NCBI GenBank assembly: GCA_039621445.1
Contig: CP154954.1
Location: forward strand, 73,226,308 to 73,290,307
Length of the DNA: 64,000 nt
Origin: Euglena gracilis
Lineage: Eukaryota > Euglenida > Euglenophyceae > Euglenales
Reading direction: 5' to 3'
This document shows positions 18,723 through 28,509 of this stretch, piece after piece (within the stretch, counting starts at the first letter, position 1; every line of letters starts with the position of its first letter). Made by a program: the position numbers and the translations under genes. Under the pieces are notes generated by a model, which had not been told where the DNA came from, did not search any database, and worked only from the letters and a program-made list of their open reading frames with translations.

Positions 18723-19250
18723 CTAAGTTGGACAGATCTGGTACTTTCGGGCTTGCGCTTTGTGCTTTAAATGGGTTTGTGACTGGAAAGTGGACCAAGT
18801 AAGGCACTTTGTGTGACACAAAAGCTTGGTTCCATTTGTAGAACGTCTGTGTTGCAACTTGCTTTTGAACGTTGCACCACACATCGTTTGCCTCCTGCTG
18901 TCTTTTGGTTTCCCTTTTCCAAAAAGCATTCCAATTTTCCCTGTCCCAAAGGTTTTGGCATTCACATCCCAAAATCTGTGCCATGGGTGGTGGCCATTTT
19001 TGGGCCACAGATGGTGCACCAGTTTTGGGCCAGACGTCCCGGCCAGTTTTGGGCCGGATGTGGTGCCCAGTTTTGGGGCAGATGTGATGGCCAGTTTTGT
19101 GTCACAAATGGTGACCAATTTTATTTCACAGATGGTGGCCAGTTTTGGGGCTGATGTGGTGGCCAGTTTTGTGCCACAGGAAGAGCCCGGTTTTGGGTTA
19201 AACGTGCTGGCCAATTTGGGCCAGAGGTGGTTCCCAAACTTGGGCGACAG
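18723..19250 (-). repeat. 30-bp minisatellite, open on both strands
   Basis: About eight to nine diverged 30-bp units (GGCCAGTTTTGGGCC[A/G]GATGTGGTG-like) between 18,985 and 19,245. On the minus strand they give decapeptides around A-T-x-S-A-P-K-L in a 163-codon frame. That frame runs on into DRENWNAFWKRETKRQQE and VWCNVQKQVATQTF, which look protein-like but match no family I know. Confidence 0.55.
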
Positions 19251-19436
19251 GTTGTAAAAGTCTTTGTCTTCTGCGTGGCATATTCTTTGAAAGTCTTTTT
19301 GGGAAAAATGTCAACCTTTGTCATTTTTTTCTCCATACAACTGTTGTAACAATGTGGGTCTGCGCCAGGCTTCTTTTTAAGACCCCCAGGGGAGGGAGGG
19401 GGGGTCCCCATGCAGTCGTCCACCACTGGGCAGCCA

Positions 19437-20400
19437 ACATTGACTTAAAGGACGCCTATTTTCACATCCCAGTGAGCCAGGTGGCCCAAAAGGGCAGCCA
19501 GTTGTCTTTTTGACAAGAAATCTTCTTTCACAAATTTTCCCAGTTCCTGCTTTATTGTCTTTACTTTCTGGGGGGTTGGGGGCACCTGTAATTTTCCTTC
19601 TTAAAAGTTGAGTTGAAACCCAAGAGGATTTACAGTTTGGGTGGGCTGTAGGGTTGACTTTTTGACATTGATTTAGAACCCTGCTTTCAGCAAATCTCTG
19701 AACCTGTGTTCAGGTGATTTTGTAAATTGTTTTGTGTGGGGGCCACCAACAAATGTCGTCCGGGTAAATGAATACCTGAGTGCCCCTTTTTCTCCAAATT
19801 TTTTCGAAGGTTTTCATGACCTCCATGAAGATTTGGGGCATGACATTTAGGCCAAAAAAGCCTGCCTGGAATTCAAATGTCTGCCCCCCTCCCAACTTGA
19901 TGTCTTAAAAATGGCCTTAGGGCCTTAGAGAAGGTGCAATCTGATGGCCCTGCTCTTTTTAAGGGCTTTTACAGATTCCTTGGCAATTTTTTTGGCGGCA
20001 AATTCCACAGCCCCCTGGGATTCAAAACAGCCCATTTCGCAGTGAATAACGGCCCAATTGAGGGAAATAAAAATTCTACTGGACACGTGGGGGGGAAGAC
20101 CCTTCCCGCAAAGTGCATCCAGAGAGTTACACTCATACAGACAGCACCCATGCCTGAGAGGGGGGGGGCTGGACATCCATACAGGCAAGATTGTGCAAGA
20201 ATTTTGGAGAGAAGGCTCCATTTGCACATAAACGTAAAGGAGCTGTGGGCGGCAGTAAACACAGTAAAAAGCCTCCGCAGACCAGGGGAAACAGTTTCCT
20301 TGTCAGTGGACAACCAGGTAACCAGGCAGAAGGGACCCCTTCAATTCCATTCTCAGACCCGTTTCAAATGGTTCATGGAGCACAAAGTAATCCTTCAAGT
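19437..20400 (+). pseudogene. DIRS-like retroelement pol relic, copy 1 (RT to RNase H), with an internal inversion
   Basis: Begins with DLKDAYFHIPVSQ (RT motif A, plus strand). The RT body then appears on the minus strand (FGLNVMPQIFM, then FIYPDDI where active elements have Y-x-DD, then KVKTIKQELGKFV). The plus strand resumes at about 19,928 with VQSDGPALFKGF, and the RNase H-like LHINVKELWAAV and SLSVDNQVT at 20,219-20,330. The DLKDAYFHIP and DNQVT style is that of DIRS/Ngaro-type pol rather than Ty3. Copy 2 next door gives the same protein without inversion, so inverting 19,483-19,928 restores colinearity. Stops and indels are frequent. Confidence 0.7.
19483..19928 (-). other. Inverted segment inside DIRS-like copy 1
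   Basis: About 446 bp flipped relative to both flanks. Both breakpoints fall at GGCC-containing words. The intact order is given by copy 2, where the DLKDAYFHIPVGQ motif leads directly into ALRPFFRHQ. Confidence 0.65.
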
Positions 20401-20429
20401 AAAGTGAGAAACACAAACAGTACAAGCCG

Positions 20430-21815
20430 CAGTACCAGAAGCCCTGTACAACCAGTTTTTGCCATGAATGGGAAGATAGTAAACCCTTGATAAGCGACTG
20501 CAGGGAACTAAATCAGCAGTTCCAAGTAAAACCTTTCAAGATGGATCACATCCAGAACATTTTTCCTGTTTGTAGAACGGGCAATGGGAAGCCAAAACAG
20601 ATTTAAAAGATGCCTATTTCCACATCCCAGTGGGCCAGGCCCTAAGGCCATTTTTCAGACATCAAATGGGGGGGGGCAGACCTGGGAATTCCAGGCAGGC
20701 TGCTTTGGATTAAACGTAATGCCACAGATTTTCATGACTGTGATGAAAACAGTCAAAAAAATGTTGAGAAAAAGGGGGCATACAGGTTTTCATTTACGTG
20801 GACAACATTTTGCTGGTGGCCCCAACCCAACACAATTTGCAAAATCATCTCAACACTATGGTCAGGGATTTAATCAAATCAGGATTCGGGATCGACATGA
20901 AAAAGTCCACACTGGAGGTTGGGCAGGGGTGGGGGGGGGCTGTGGACCCCCCCCGGTGAAGTTCACCGGTGAACGTTCACCGGGGGGGGGGGGGGGAGGA
21001 GGGAGGTACTTTCGGCGGTGAAGTTCACCGGTGAAGTTCACCGGTGAACTTCACTGTTTTGGTGGTTGGGGGTGAAATTTTCATGGGTAAAATTTTGCTC
21101 CTTTCCTCTCAAAATGGACATTTTGAGGTTGATGCTTCATGGAATTTTATCGAAATTTCCGAAAACTTGCCCAAAATGCCATTTTTGGGCCATTTTTGGT
21201 CAAAAAAGTGCTCTCTTGGTGAACTTCACCGGTGAAGTTCACCGATGGGTTCGGCAGAGGGGGGGGGGGGAGGCGGTCCGGGACCCCCCGGTCAACTTTC
21301 AAACGGTGAACTTCACCATAGGGGGGGGAGGGGGGTCAAAATGACCAAAGTCTAATGCCTGATCAGAACTGCAGACCCACTCAGGTAGCATATCATTTGG
21401 AGTTTCGGCTAAATTTCCAGGAGGGAAAAGTTCAGGTGCCAGCACAAAAAGTCAAGACGATAAAAAAGGAGCTGGGAAAAATTGTTAAAAAACCATTCCA
21501 TGCCAAAAAGGCAACATGCTGCCATTTTGGGCCAGATAAGGTGCAGCCTAATGGCCATGCCCCTTTTAAGGGTTTAAAAATTCCCTGATAAAATTTTTGT
21601 GGAAAATTCCTAAGCCCCCTTGGACCAAAAACGCACCACTTCAAAGGAAAGCAAAGCCCAATTAAAGGAAATAAAAATTCCGCTGGACACCTTGGGTGCA
21701 GACCCTTCCCCAAAATGCAACCAGCGAGTTGCATCCACACGGCAGCACTCATGCCGTCGGAGGCTGCAAATCCACAAAGGGAAAATTGTGCAGGATTGTG
21801 GGGGCCAGGGGGGCG
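20430..21815 (+). pseudogene. DIRS-like retroelement pol relic, copy 2, split by a MITE
   Basis: RT N-terminus at about 20,487 (ISDCRELNQQF, KPFKMDHIQNIF), motif A TDLKDAYFHIPVGQ (20,595-20,640), FQAGCFGLNVMPQIFM (20,688-20,735), then FI(Y/F)VDNILLVAP with YVDN instead of YVDD, then KSTLE at 20,905. The frame is broken by a 453-bp insertion (20,915-21,367), resumes as RPTQVAYHLEFRLNFQEG and KVKTIKKELGK, and ends near NCAG at about 21,800, matching the region of copy 1 before RNase H. Several frame shifts and stops are present. Two adjacent copies may come from a tandem insertion or from duplication. Confidence 0.7.
20915..21367. mobile_element. MITE-like TIR element, copy A (inside DIRS-like copy 2)
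   Basis: About 453 bp starting GAGGTTGGGCAG and ending near ATGCCTGATCAGA, flanked by ACTG (20,911-20,914 and 21,368-21,371). Contains three clusters of the palindromic word GGTGAAGTTCACCGGTGAAC and G runs. Copy B at 34,497 is about 90% alike. DIRS-like copy 1 shows the equivalent site without the insertion. No coding capacity. Confidence 0.7.
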
Positions 21816-22159
21816 AGAGGGGGGGACCCCCAGGGACAAGAAGCCAAGATCGGCGCAGCATCGTCAGCCAAGATCGGCGAGGCGGAACTAAGCTGCTACG
21901 CCGATCCCAGACGCACCAAAACAGTCCAAACAGCACTGCCGGCGACCAAGGCATGGCTCACAAGGCCTTTGTGCTTTGCCCTTGGTGCCCCGTCCTGCCT
22001 TGTCGTCTCTCGGCGAGGGAGTGCGAGAGCACTTGGCAAAATAAGAAGGGCCTCACCATCTCACAACGCGGAGCCCGACTGGTCGTGCTTCTCGCCCGTG
22101 GAGCTACACTCCGCCGGGGGGCATTAGCCCTGGGGTACGAGGCACTCGAGGTCCTCCAT

Positions 22160-22232
22160 CCCCGACCAGGGTCTCGAACCACCGTATCCAACGGGTGCGT
22201 GTTGTCTACCTTGCCGAGCTGTAGGCCGAAGC
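22160..22232 (-). other. tRNA-like RNA polymerase III promoter segment 2
   Basis: Minus strand contains TACAGCTCGGCAAGG (A-box-like) and GGTTCGAGACC (matches the B-box consensus GGTTCGANNCC). Same interpretation as the neighbouring segment. Confidence 0.45.
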
Positions 22233-22407
22233 CAGTTGATGCTACGATGCAAGGCAGGCAACCACCGTAACACATGGTTACGGCGCTCACCCGTCGGGCA
22301 CGGTGGGACGATCCACCGATCTGTTTGTCCACCAGCGACGCCATCGGAACTCCCGCCGTACAGCGGCCATTCCTTACCCCGCCCGGCAGCGTCGCGATGC
22401 CGTGGCT

Positions 22408-22486
22408 GGTCCGATCCGGGATCGAACCCGTGCGTCTGACGGATGGTACCGATCGAAGCCGGCCCTCTGTCCGCTTGACTAACACA
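22408..22486 (-). other. tRNA-like RNA polymerase III promoter segment 1
   Basis: Minus strand has an A-box-like TAGTCAAGCGG and a B box GGTTCGATCCC at tRNA-like spacing. Stems do not pair well enough for a functional tRNA, so it is called SINE head rather than tRNA gene. Confidence 0.45.
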
Positions 22487-22797
22487 GGGGACATGGTCGT
22501 GCTTCGCCCTCGGTGTCCCTTCCTCCCTTCTCTATCTTTCTGCCTCGGGGCGGGGTGCGGGAGCAATTGTTGCTCAATGCCTAGTTGAACTTTTGGTGCT
22601 CCCGGCGGCCCGGCTCACAAGGTCTTTGTGCTTCGCCCTCGGTGTCCTTTCCTCCCTTTCCTTTTTGCCTCGAGGGAGTACGAGTTAGGTGGGGGTATGC
22701 CAATAAAAAATAATTGCACGTCAGTTCGATAGCTGCTCAACTCCGTGTCGCAATTGGTACCAAGCCACGAGACAGGGATTGACCAAATCAATGTTGA

Positions 22798-22832
22798 TAT
22801 GTGTGTGTGAGTGTGTGTGTGTGGAGTGTGGG
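22798..22832. repeat. GT microsatellite
   Basis: Short GTGTGTGAGTGTGTG run. Confidence 0.8.
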
Positions 22833-22923
22833 TTATGCATCGTTTTCTTTTGAGACATTTTTGAGACACAAATTTTGATTTATCTTTGTGCATTTTCAGG
22901 ACTTTTCCAGAAAAAGTCGACAC

Positions 22924-23077
22924 GGTTACCCCCCCCCCCTTTATTGTCCCACCGACCTACCCCCGGGAGGCCCGACCGGACAATAAGGGGGGGGGGGACA
23001 ATAAAGGGGCACCAAAGGAATTTCATTGGGGCCTAGGGACAATAAAGGGGGGGGACAATAAAGGGGGGGGTATTACC
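22924..23077. mobile_element. Fold-back element, ACAATAA family, copy 1
   Basis: GGTTACC plus a C run plus TTTATTGTCCC at the left, GGGACAATAAA plus a G run plus TATTACC at the right, with internal ACCAAAGGAATTTCATTGG. Non-coding and palindromic. Confidence 0.6.
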
Positions 23078-23079
23078 AG

Positions 23080-24290
23080 TGACAAAACGGTTTTACGCAC
23101 TCCATCCAAAATTTGACTATTTTTAGATGCATTGTCTCACATGTGTCAAACCTCGGCGGCTTCTGGCTGGGTCTGTTGGGCGTTTTTCCCCGCTTATGGC
23201 TGCTGTGGGCCACGGTCTGTTGTTTTTTTTTCACCACGCTTGGTTGCTTTGGACTTTGACGCCCTTGGTTTCTTGGTTGCAAATATATTTTTCAGAAAAA
23301 AAGCTGCAGGAAGCTGCAAAAACTGCAAAAAATCTGCAAAAAAAGGTCAACACTGCAAAAAAAAAAACTGCACGGTTGCATATTATCCCCTCCCTATGGT
23401 AACCCGAGGGGGGGGCTGGACTGGAATGCAGGATACCAAAATACTGAATACTGCACTGGATGCCAAAATTTTCGGGAAATGGCCAAAAGCCTGCTTCCCG
23501 GCCAATAAAAAATATACAAAAATCGCTGCCTCTCTCCCTCTATCTCATTCCATTGCCAAATATGCCAAGCTAAGTGGTGGAGGACTGGGCAAAAAAAAAA
23601 GCAGAGGACAGAGAACAAGCAGCAGGGGGATCTGCTTCATGCAGATCAAGCAATTGCGCCGGGAGATTAAAGCACACAAATGGCAAGCCACGGCGACAGC
23701 CATGGGCCACTTGGAATAATGTTTGTCACAAAAGAGCTCATTGGCTTTTTGTTTTCTGCAGTTCCCCAGGGCCTGGCGGGCCTTTCATGTGGGCTCTCAA
23801 TCTCTCTGCTCCGGGTCTAGGGGTCAAATTACACTTTCAAAAAACCTGCCCCCAAGCTCCAGTCACTCGAGTAAACTGGGCTCAAAATCAATAAAGAAAA
23901 CGGGGTTTTAATCGTTTTAAACCTTGGAGGATCAAACACTTTTCTTTTCACTGCATGCTCCCGCAAAAATATGGTCCAGATATTCACTTGGATAAAGGCG
24001 AGGGAGCTGAATTTTGTTGAGAGCTATTTGACGAAAGCTTGGCCCAAACAACACGTGAAGCAGATGGCCATTTGCTGATGAGTGGTTCGGGAGTGGCATG
24101 CGGGTTGGGGAAGGGGCGACGGCGGGGGGGTACTGGGGTCGGTAGCTAGGGGTCGCTCCGTCACTGGAAGGGATAAGGAGGGCATGGGTGTCACAAGGGA
24201 GGGTCGGGGGGGGGGGGCGTCCGCCCCCCCGGGATTTTGGAAATAAATTTTTTTTTGCGGCATGAATGTGATATTTTTCTTTGTAATGCC
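23080..24290. other. No gene recognised
   Basis: A 195-codon plus-strand frame (23,132-23,719) contains CTGCAAAAA-type low complexity and no domain. Around 24,210-24,240 are opposed G and C runs. Nothing else supported. Confidence 0.5.
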
Positions 24291-24297
24291 AAAAAGA

Positions 24298-24475
24298 AAT
24301 CCCTTGTTTTTGCAAGTTGTTTTGGGGGGGGAAATCCCTTCTTTTGCTCAACTGTTCGAGGGTCCCAAAATAACAAAATCCCTTGTGTTTCCAAGTCGTT
24401 TTGAGGGGGCAAATCCCTTCTTTTGCTCAACTGCTCGAGGGCCCCCCCCAAAAAACAAAATCCCTTGTATGTTCA
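24298..24475. repeat. ~80-bp tandem repeat, about 2.2 copies
   Basis: Units AAATCCCTTGT...TTTTGCTCAACTG(T/C)TCGAGGG start at about 24,298 and 24,377, with a partial third at 24,459. Confidence 0.65.
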
Positions 24476-24600
24476 ATGGTTCAAAGGGCATTACCGTCTC
24501 GGCTGCCTTCGGCAGCCACCTTACCAGTTAAAAGCACATTTTTGGAGAATGAAATTGCACAATCCATTACCGTCTCTGACGCCCGTTTTGGCAATAGTCT

Positions 24601-25619
24601 AGGCGCATTTGCGCCTGGAGCAAAGTGTGAGAAAGGTATCAGCAGCAATTCCAAAGAAACAAACACCAAGTGGTTCCGCAATGTGTCTTTGTATGTAAAA
24701 TTTTGAGATAATATTTCCTTCAAAAATATACCTTTGGTTGATGTTGCATTTTTGAAATTCCAGGCGCAATTGCGCCTGGACCAACACAGGGTGGCTCAGT
24801 TTTTGAGCACCATTCCCATCATTCACCAAATTGCAACATAAAAAATGCATTTTCAAAATGGAAACTACAAAACACATCAGCTTTAAAGAAGAACAAACAT
24901 TACCCTTGAAAATTTTGAAAATGCATTTTCAACTACTTCCCTTGCTGTCATTTTTCTGCACTCACCCACAAACCTTGGCAAGCACCTCAAGCACGGAGTA
25001 GAAGGACTTTGCCGAAGGATGAACTTTGCATGTTGATGAACAAAAAAGATTTATAAAAAGAGACACACTTGGCAAAGTAATGTTGATGTCTCTCGTTTAC
25101 ATTCTCGCCTTTCATTACCACTGTTTGCAATTGCGCCTGGAACCCTTGAAAAAGATACAATTTAATGGCACTCTATGACAATTTTTAAAATTGAGTTTAG
25201 GCGCAAATGCGCCTGAATTTTTTCAAAAGTGTTCCTAGAAAACCCGTTTTAGGCCAATTTTTTGATCAATTTTTTTTTGAAAAGAGTGTCCAATTATGGT
25301 CGTCTCATGAGTGTTGAATGCAAGCACTAACTTCACTGACTCAACAGACTATTTTGTGGAACACCCCCGTACAGATTAGTGCACATTAGCACAAAAAAAT
25401 GCTGTCATATTTTTGGAGCCCTATCACATTTGAAATCTGAAAACGACGAGTGTTGATAAATATAATTCATACATCAGATTAACTCCGAATTAACATTTCA
25501 AAAAACGGGACGTAATTGTGGCTGACAAGAAAATTCCAGGTGCAAATGAGCCTCGATCTTCAGAGAAACGGCCACTTTTTGCCTTCCCCACACAACCAAC
25601 CAGGCGCAATGCGCCTGGA
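24601..25619. repeat. Dispersed short palindrome AGGCGCA(N)TGCGCCT, six occurrences
   Basis: Positions: 24,601-24,616, 24,760-24,779 (CCAGGCGCAATTGCGCCTGG, perfect 20 bp), 25,128-25,140 (half), 25,198-25,213, 25,536-25,552 (diverged) and 25,600-25,618. Surrounding sequence is unrelated and AT-rich. No gene lies in this kilobase. Confidence 0.7.
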
Positions 25620-25921
25620 CGGTTGAACGGTCAATTGTCAATTCACTTTTGATGAAGAATTCATTTGTCGAGTTGTGAATGCCACCCTGTATGAACTGAT
25701 TTTTGCATGTGACCGCTTTTTTCACTTCAGTGGTTGTGTGGCAGATGTTCGTCTTTGAAAAAATGCCCATTTCACGTCCCAAAAAACCCATGGCACTTCT
25801 TGATGTTTGATTTTGGCCACAAACCAACTTTTCTCCCTCCTTTGATGCTAATTGTTTTTTGGGACCCCACAAACCACTTTCACCTTGGTTGTTTGAATAC
25901 AATCCGATTCCCCATATGCAG

Positions 25922-26060
25922 GCACCTACGGCCGACCAGGGCCGACCAGGGCCGACCATGGCCGACTATGGTTTTCAGGACCCCCGTAGGTGGGGGTTCC
26001 GACCAGGGCCGACCAGGGCCGACCAGGGCCGACCAGGGCCGACTTGCATGTGGTTGGGGG
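25922..26060. repeat. GCCGACCAGG tandem repeats with CACCTACGG inverted ends
   Basis: 10-bp units GCCGACCAGG, with a CACCTACGG / CCGTAGGTG inverted pair at 25,923-25,992. A second cluster lies at 27,003. Confidence 0.7.
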
Positions 26061-26069
26061 TGTTTCCCC

Positions 26070-26610
26070 CGCGACCCCCCCCGCGACCCCCCCCGCGACC
26101 CCCCCGCGACCCCACCCTGAGCCTGATTCGGGGTTCCAAAAAGTGCAAAAAATTGCATTAATTAGGAATTTGCCACCCAATTAGGAATCAAAAACACGGA
26201 GAATTGGTACCAAATTCCTAATTGGACCTATTTTCGGACCCAACTGGCACGCAAATTCCTAATTGGGATCTAAAATTAGAGGGTAGGACAACATCACACA
26301 AGTCACACATGACCTGCCGCGAAACCCATTCCCCCCCCGCGACCCCCTCCCCCCGCGCCCCCCCCGCGCCCCCCCCCCCCGCGACCCCAACACCCCCGTT
26401 GGCTGACCGAAGGGGAATGGATGAAGGAATTCGGCAGCTTTGCCTCTGGAACAAGCACCTCTGATGATGCTGGGCGATGCAGGGCGATGCTGGGTGATGC
26501 TGGGTGATGCTGGATTTTTGGAGACCAGAGGTGGGGTTCCGATGCTGGGCGATGCTGGACGATGCATGGCGTTGCTGGGCGATGCTGGGTGATGCTGGCT
26601 TTTTTTTGTA
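26070..26610. repeat. C-run arrays and GATGCTGGGC tandem repeat
   Basis: CCCCCCGCGAC arrays at 26,066-26,118 and 26,326-26,392; CAAATTCCTAATT words near 26,160-26,270; a 10-bp repeat GATGCTGGG(C/T) at 26,464-26,602. No gene. Confidence 0.7.
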
Positions 26611-27340
26611 TATTTTGAAGAACTGAACCTATTTTTGGATAATTTTCTCACAAATCTCCAGTTTTACACCCATTTTGGCCATTATGGATCAGTTCTTGCT
26701 AATTTGGCGGCTATTTGTCACTGATTGGGCAAATATTGGGCTAATTTGGGTCAATCTGAGCATTTTTTATTGCATTTTGGCCATTTTGCACCCTTTTGGT
26801 AATTTTGGGTCATTTTTCACAATCTTTTGTGGATTTTGTTGGCGGTTTTGGGCAATTTTTGGTTATTTCAAGCCATTTTAGGTCATTTTGGTTGCTTTTG
26901 GGGAGCCAATGGAGGCTTTATGTGGCACTTCCTTTTGATCTTGGCGAGACAATTCAGAAAATCATTGCATCCCTTCACATTTTTTTCTGTGACGGATACC
27001 CCCACCTATGGCCGACTATTTGCCGACCAGGGCCGACCAGGGCCGACCAGGGCCGACCAGAGCACCAAAATGGGAAGTGACCATAGGTGCCTACCCATAT
27101 GTCCCCCCCTCCATTTTCTTGACCATCCGAGTTTGGGGGAAACTCTGCGGGTCAACCAAAATGATTTTGCGCAACGTGAAAAAAATGGCTTCTTCGCCCC
27201 CCCCCCCCCTAGGTTGCAAAGTCAATAGTTGGGTTGAGTTGGGAGGTTTCCAAAGGGGTTCTACCCCATGATTTCGCTTTCTAGTTCAATTTTTTGGGGC
27301 ATTGGACTTCAAAAAAGGCGTAAGCGTCTCGGCCCCTTCA
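26611..27340. other. Non-coding AT-rich DNA with a second GCCGACCAGG cluster
   Basis: CATTTTGGCCATTTT-like words (26,670-26,900). At 27,003-27,093 lies CACCTATGG, then GCCGACCAGG repeats, then CCATAGGTG: the same inverted-end architecture as 25,923. No gene. Confidence 0.55.
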
Positions 27341-27341
27341 A

Positions 27342-28008
27342 TGATGGCCATCATGACCAATGATGGCCATCATGACCAATGATGGCCATCCTAACCCATG
27401 ATGGCCATCATGACGCATGATGGCCAGGATGACCCATGATGGCCATAATGACCCATGATGGCCATCATGACCAATGATGGCCATCATGGCCCATGATGGC
27501 CATAATGACCCATGATGGCCATCATGACCAATGATGGCCATCAGGACCAATGATGGCCATCATGACCCATGATGGCCATCATGACCCCTGATGGCCATCA
27601 TGACCCATGATGGCCATCATTGGTCATGATGGCCATAATGGCCATCATTGGTCCTGGTGGCCATCATGGTTCATGACCGCCATGATGCCCCATGATGCGC
27701 TTCATGACCCATGATGGCCATCATGACCAGTGATGGCCATCCCAACCCATCGTGTCCATCATAACCAATGATGGCCATGATGACCAATGATGCCCATGAT
27801 GACCCATGATGGCCATCATGGGTCATGATGGCCATCATGACCAATGATGGCCATCATGACCAATGATGGCCATCATGACCAATGATGGCCATCATGACCC
27901 ATGATGGCCATCATGACCCATGATGGCCATCATGACCCATGATGGCCATCATGACCAATGATGGCCATCATGACCCATGATGGCCATCATGACCCACGAT
28001 GGCCGGTC
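27342..28008. repeat. 19-bp minisatellite with a palindromic core
   Basis: About 35 units of GATGGCCATCATGACC(C/A)AT. Each unit holds the perfect palindrome ATGATGGCCATCAT, so the array can form many hairpins. A few units near 27,620-27,700 and 27,820 are inverted. The ORFs it creates are artefacts. Confidence 0.9.
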
Positions 28009-28009
28009 G

Positions 28010-28270
28010 GTCCGCCGGCCGGGCTGGGCCGGGCCGGCCGCCGGCCGGGCTGAGCCGCCGGGCCGCCGGGCCGGGGTGGTCTCCCAAAGAGCTCAGCTCT
28101 ACGTCACACCCTGGTCGCTGAGCTCTTATCTCTTTAGAGTAAGAGCGAAGCTTACCACCCCGGCGACGGGGGGGGCGGACAACCCCCCCCCCCCCGCACC
28201 GACCCCCGCCCCCCCCCCCCCCCCCCCCCCCCCCTGGGTAGGTCCGGGCACCCGAGGATTATCGATGTGA
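28010..28270. repeat. GC-rich block with a C run of more than 25, shared with 33,095-33,205
   Basis: CCGGCCGGGC-rich start, then TAAGAGCGAAGCTTACCACC, C runs (28,180-28,235) and GGATTATC. The 33.1-kb locus has the same order (TAAGAGCAAAGCTTACCACC, C run, GGATTATC), so both belong to one repeat family. Confidence 0.55.
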
Positions 28271-28509
28271 TTGGAATTCCGGGCCCCCAAAGTGAATAGC
28301 CGAAATGGTCGAGGGGGCCGTTTCGTAGTTAATGCTGACGAAGCAGCGGACCCCGCGGTGTTCGTGCCGACGAAATTTGGTGTGACGTTAATTTAGGCTG
28401 AATGGAATTTGGTTGCCTCCGGTATATTTAGTTTAATATACAGAACAGAAATGCCATCAACTGCCTCATCCGTGGAATGGGTCCTGAGTATTCGGGGCGG
28501 GGGCCTATT

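Larger units (their letters stand above)
21955..22690 (-). repeat. SINE-like cluster with tRNA-derived promoter modules
   Basis: Three copies of a module (CTCACAAGG(C/T)CTTTGTGCTT(T/C)GCCCT(C/T)GGTG...) at about 21,956, 22,494 and 22,613, interleaved with two tRNA-like segments on the minus strand. GC content and style differ sharply from the flanks. The mixture of tRNA-like heads and a shared body is what tRNA-derived SINEs look like; the family is not recognised. Confidence 0.5.

Noticed and set aside
22408-22486. Functional tRNA gene on the minus strand
   Set aside because: A and B boxes are present but acceptor and T stems do not pair properly; surrounding module copies fit a SINE.
23132-23719. 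195-codon plus-strand ORF with Cys-Lys-rich stretch
   Set aside because: The Cys-Lys part comes from AACTGCAAAA low-complexity repeats; the rest has no domain or splice context.
25922-26060. CRISPR-like array
   Set aside because: Repeats of 10 bp are directly adjacent with no spacers; eukaryotic context.
27338-27550. Minus-strand ORF of repeated GHDGHHGSLWPSW-like peptides
   Set aside because: Product of the 19-bp minisatellite; no independent coding signal.
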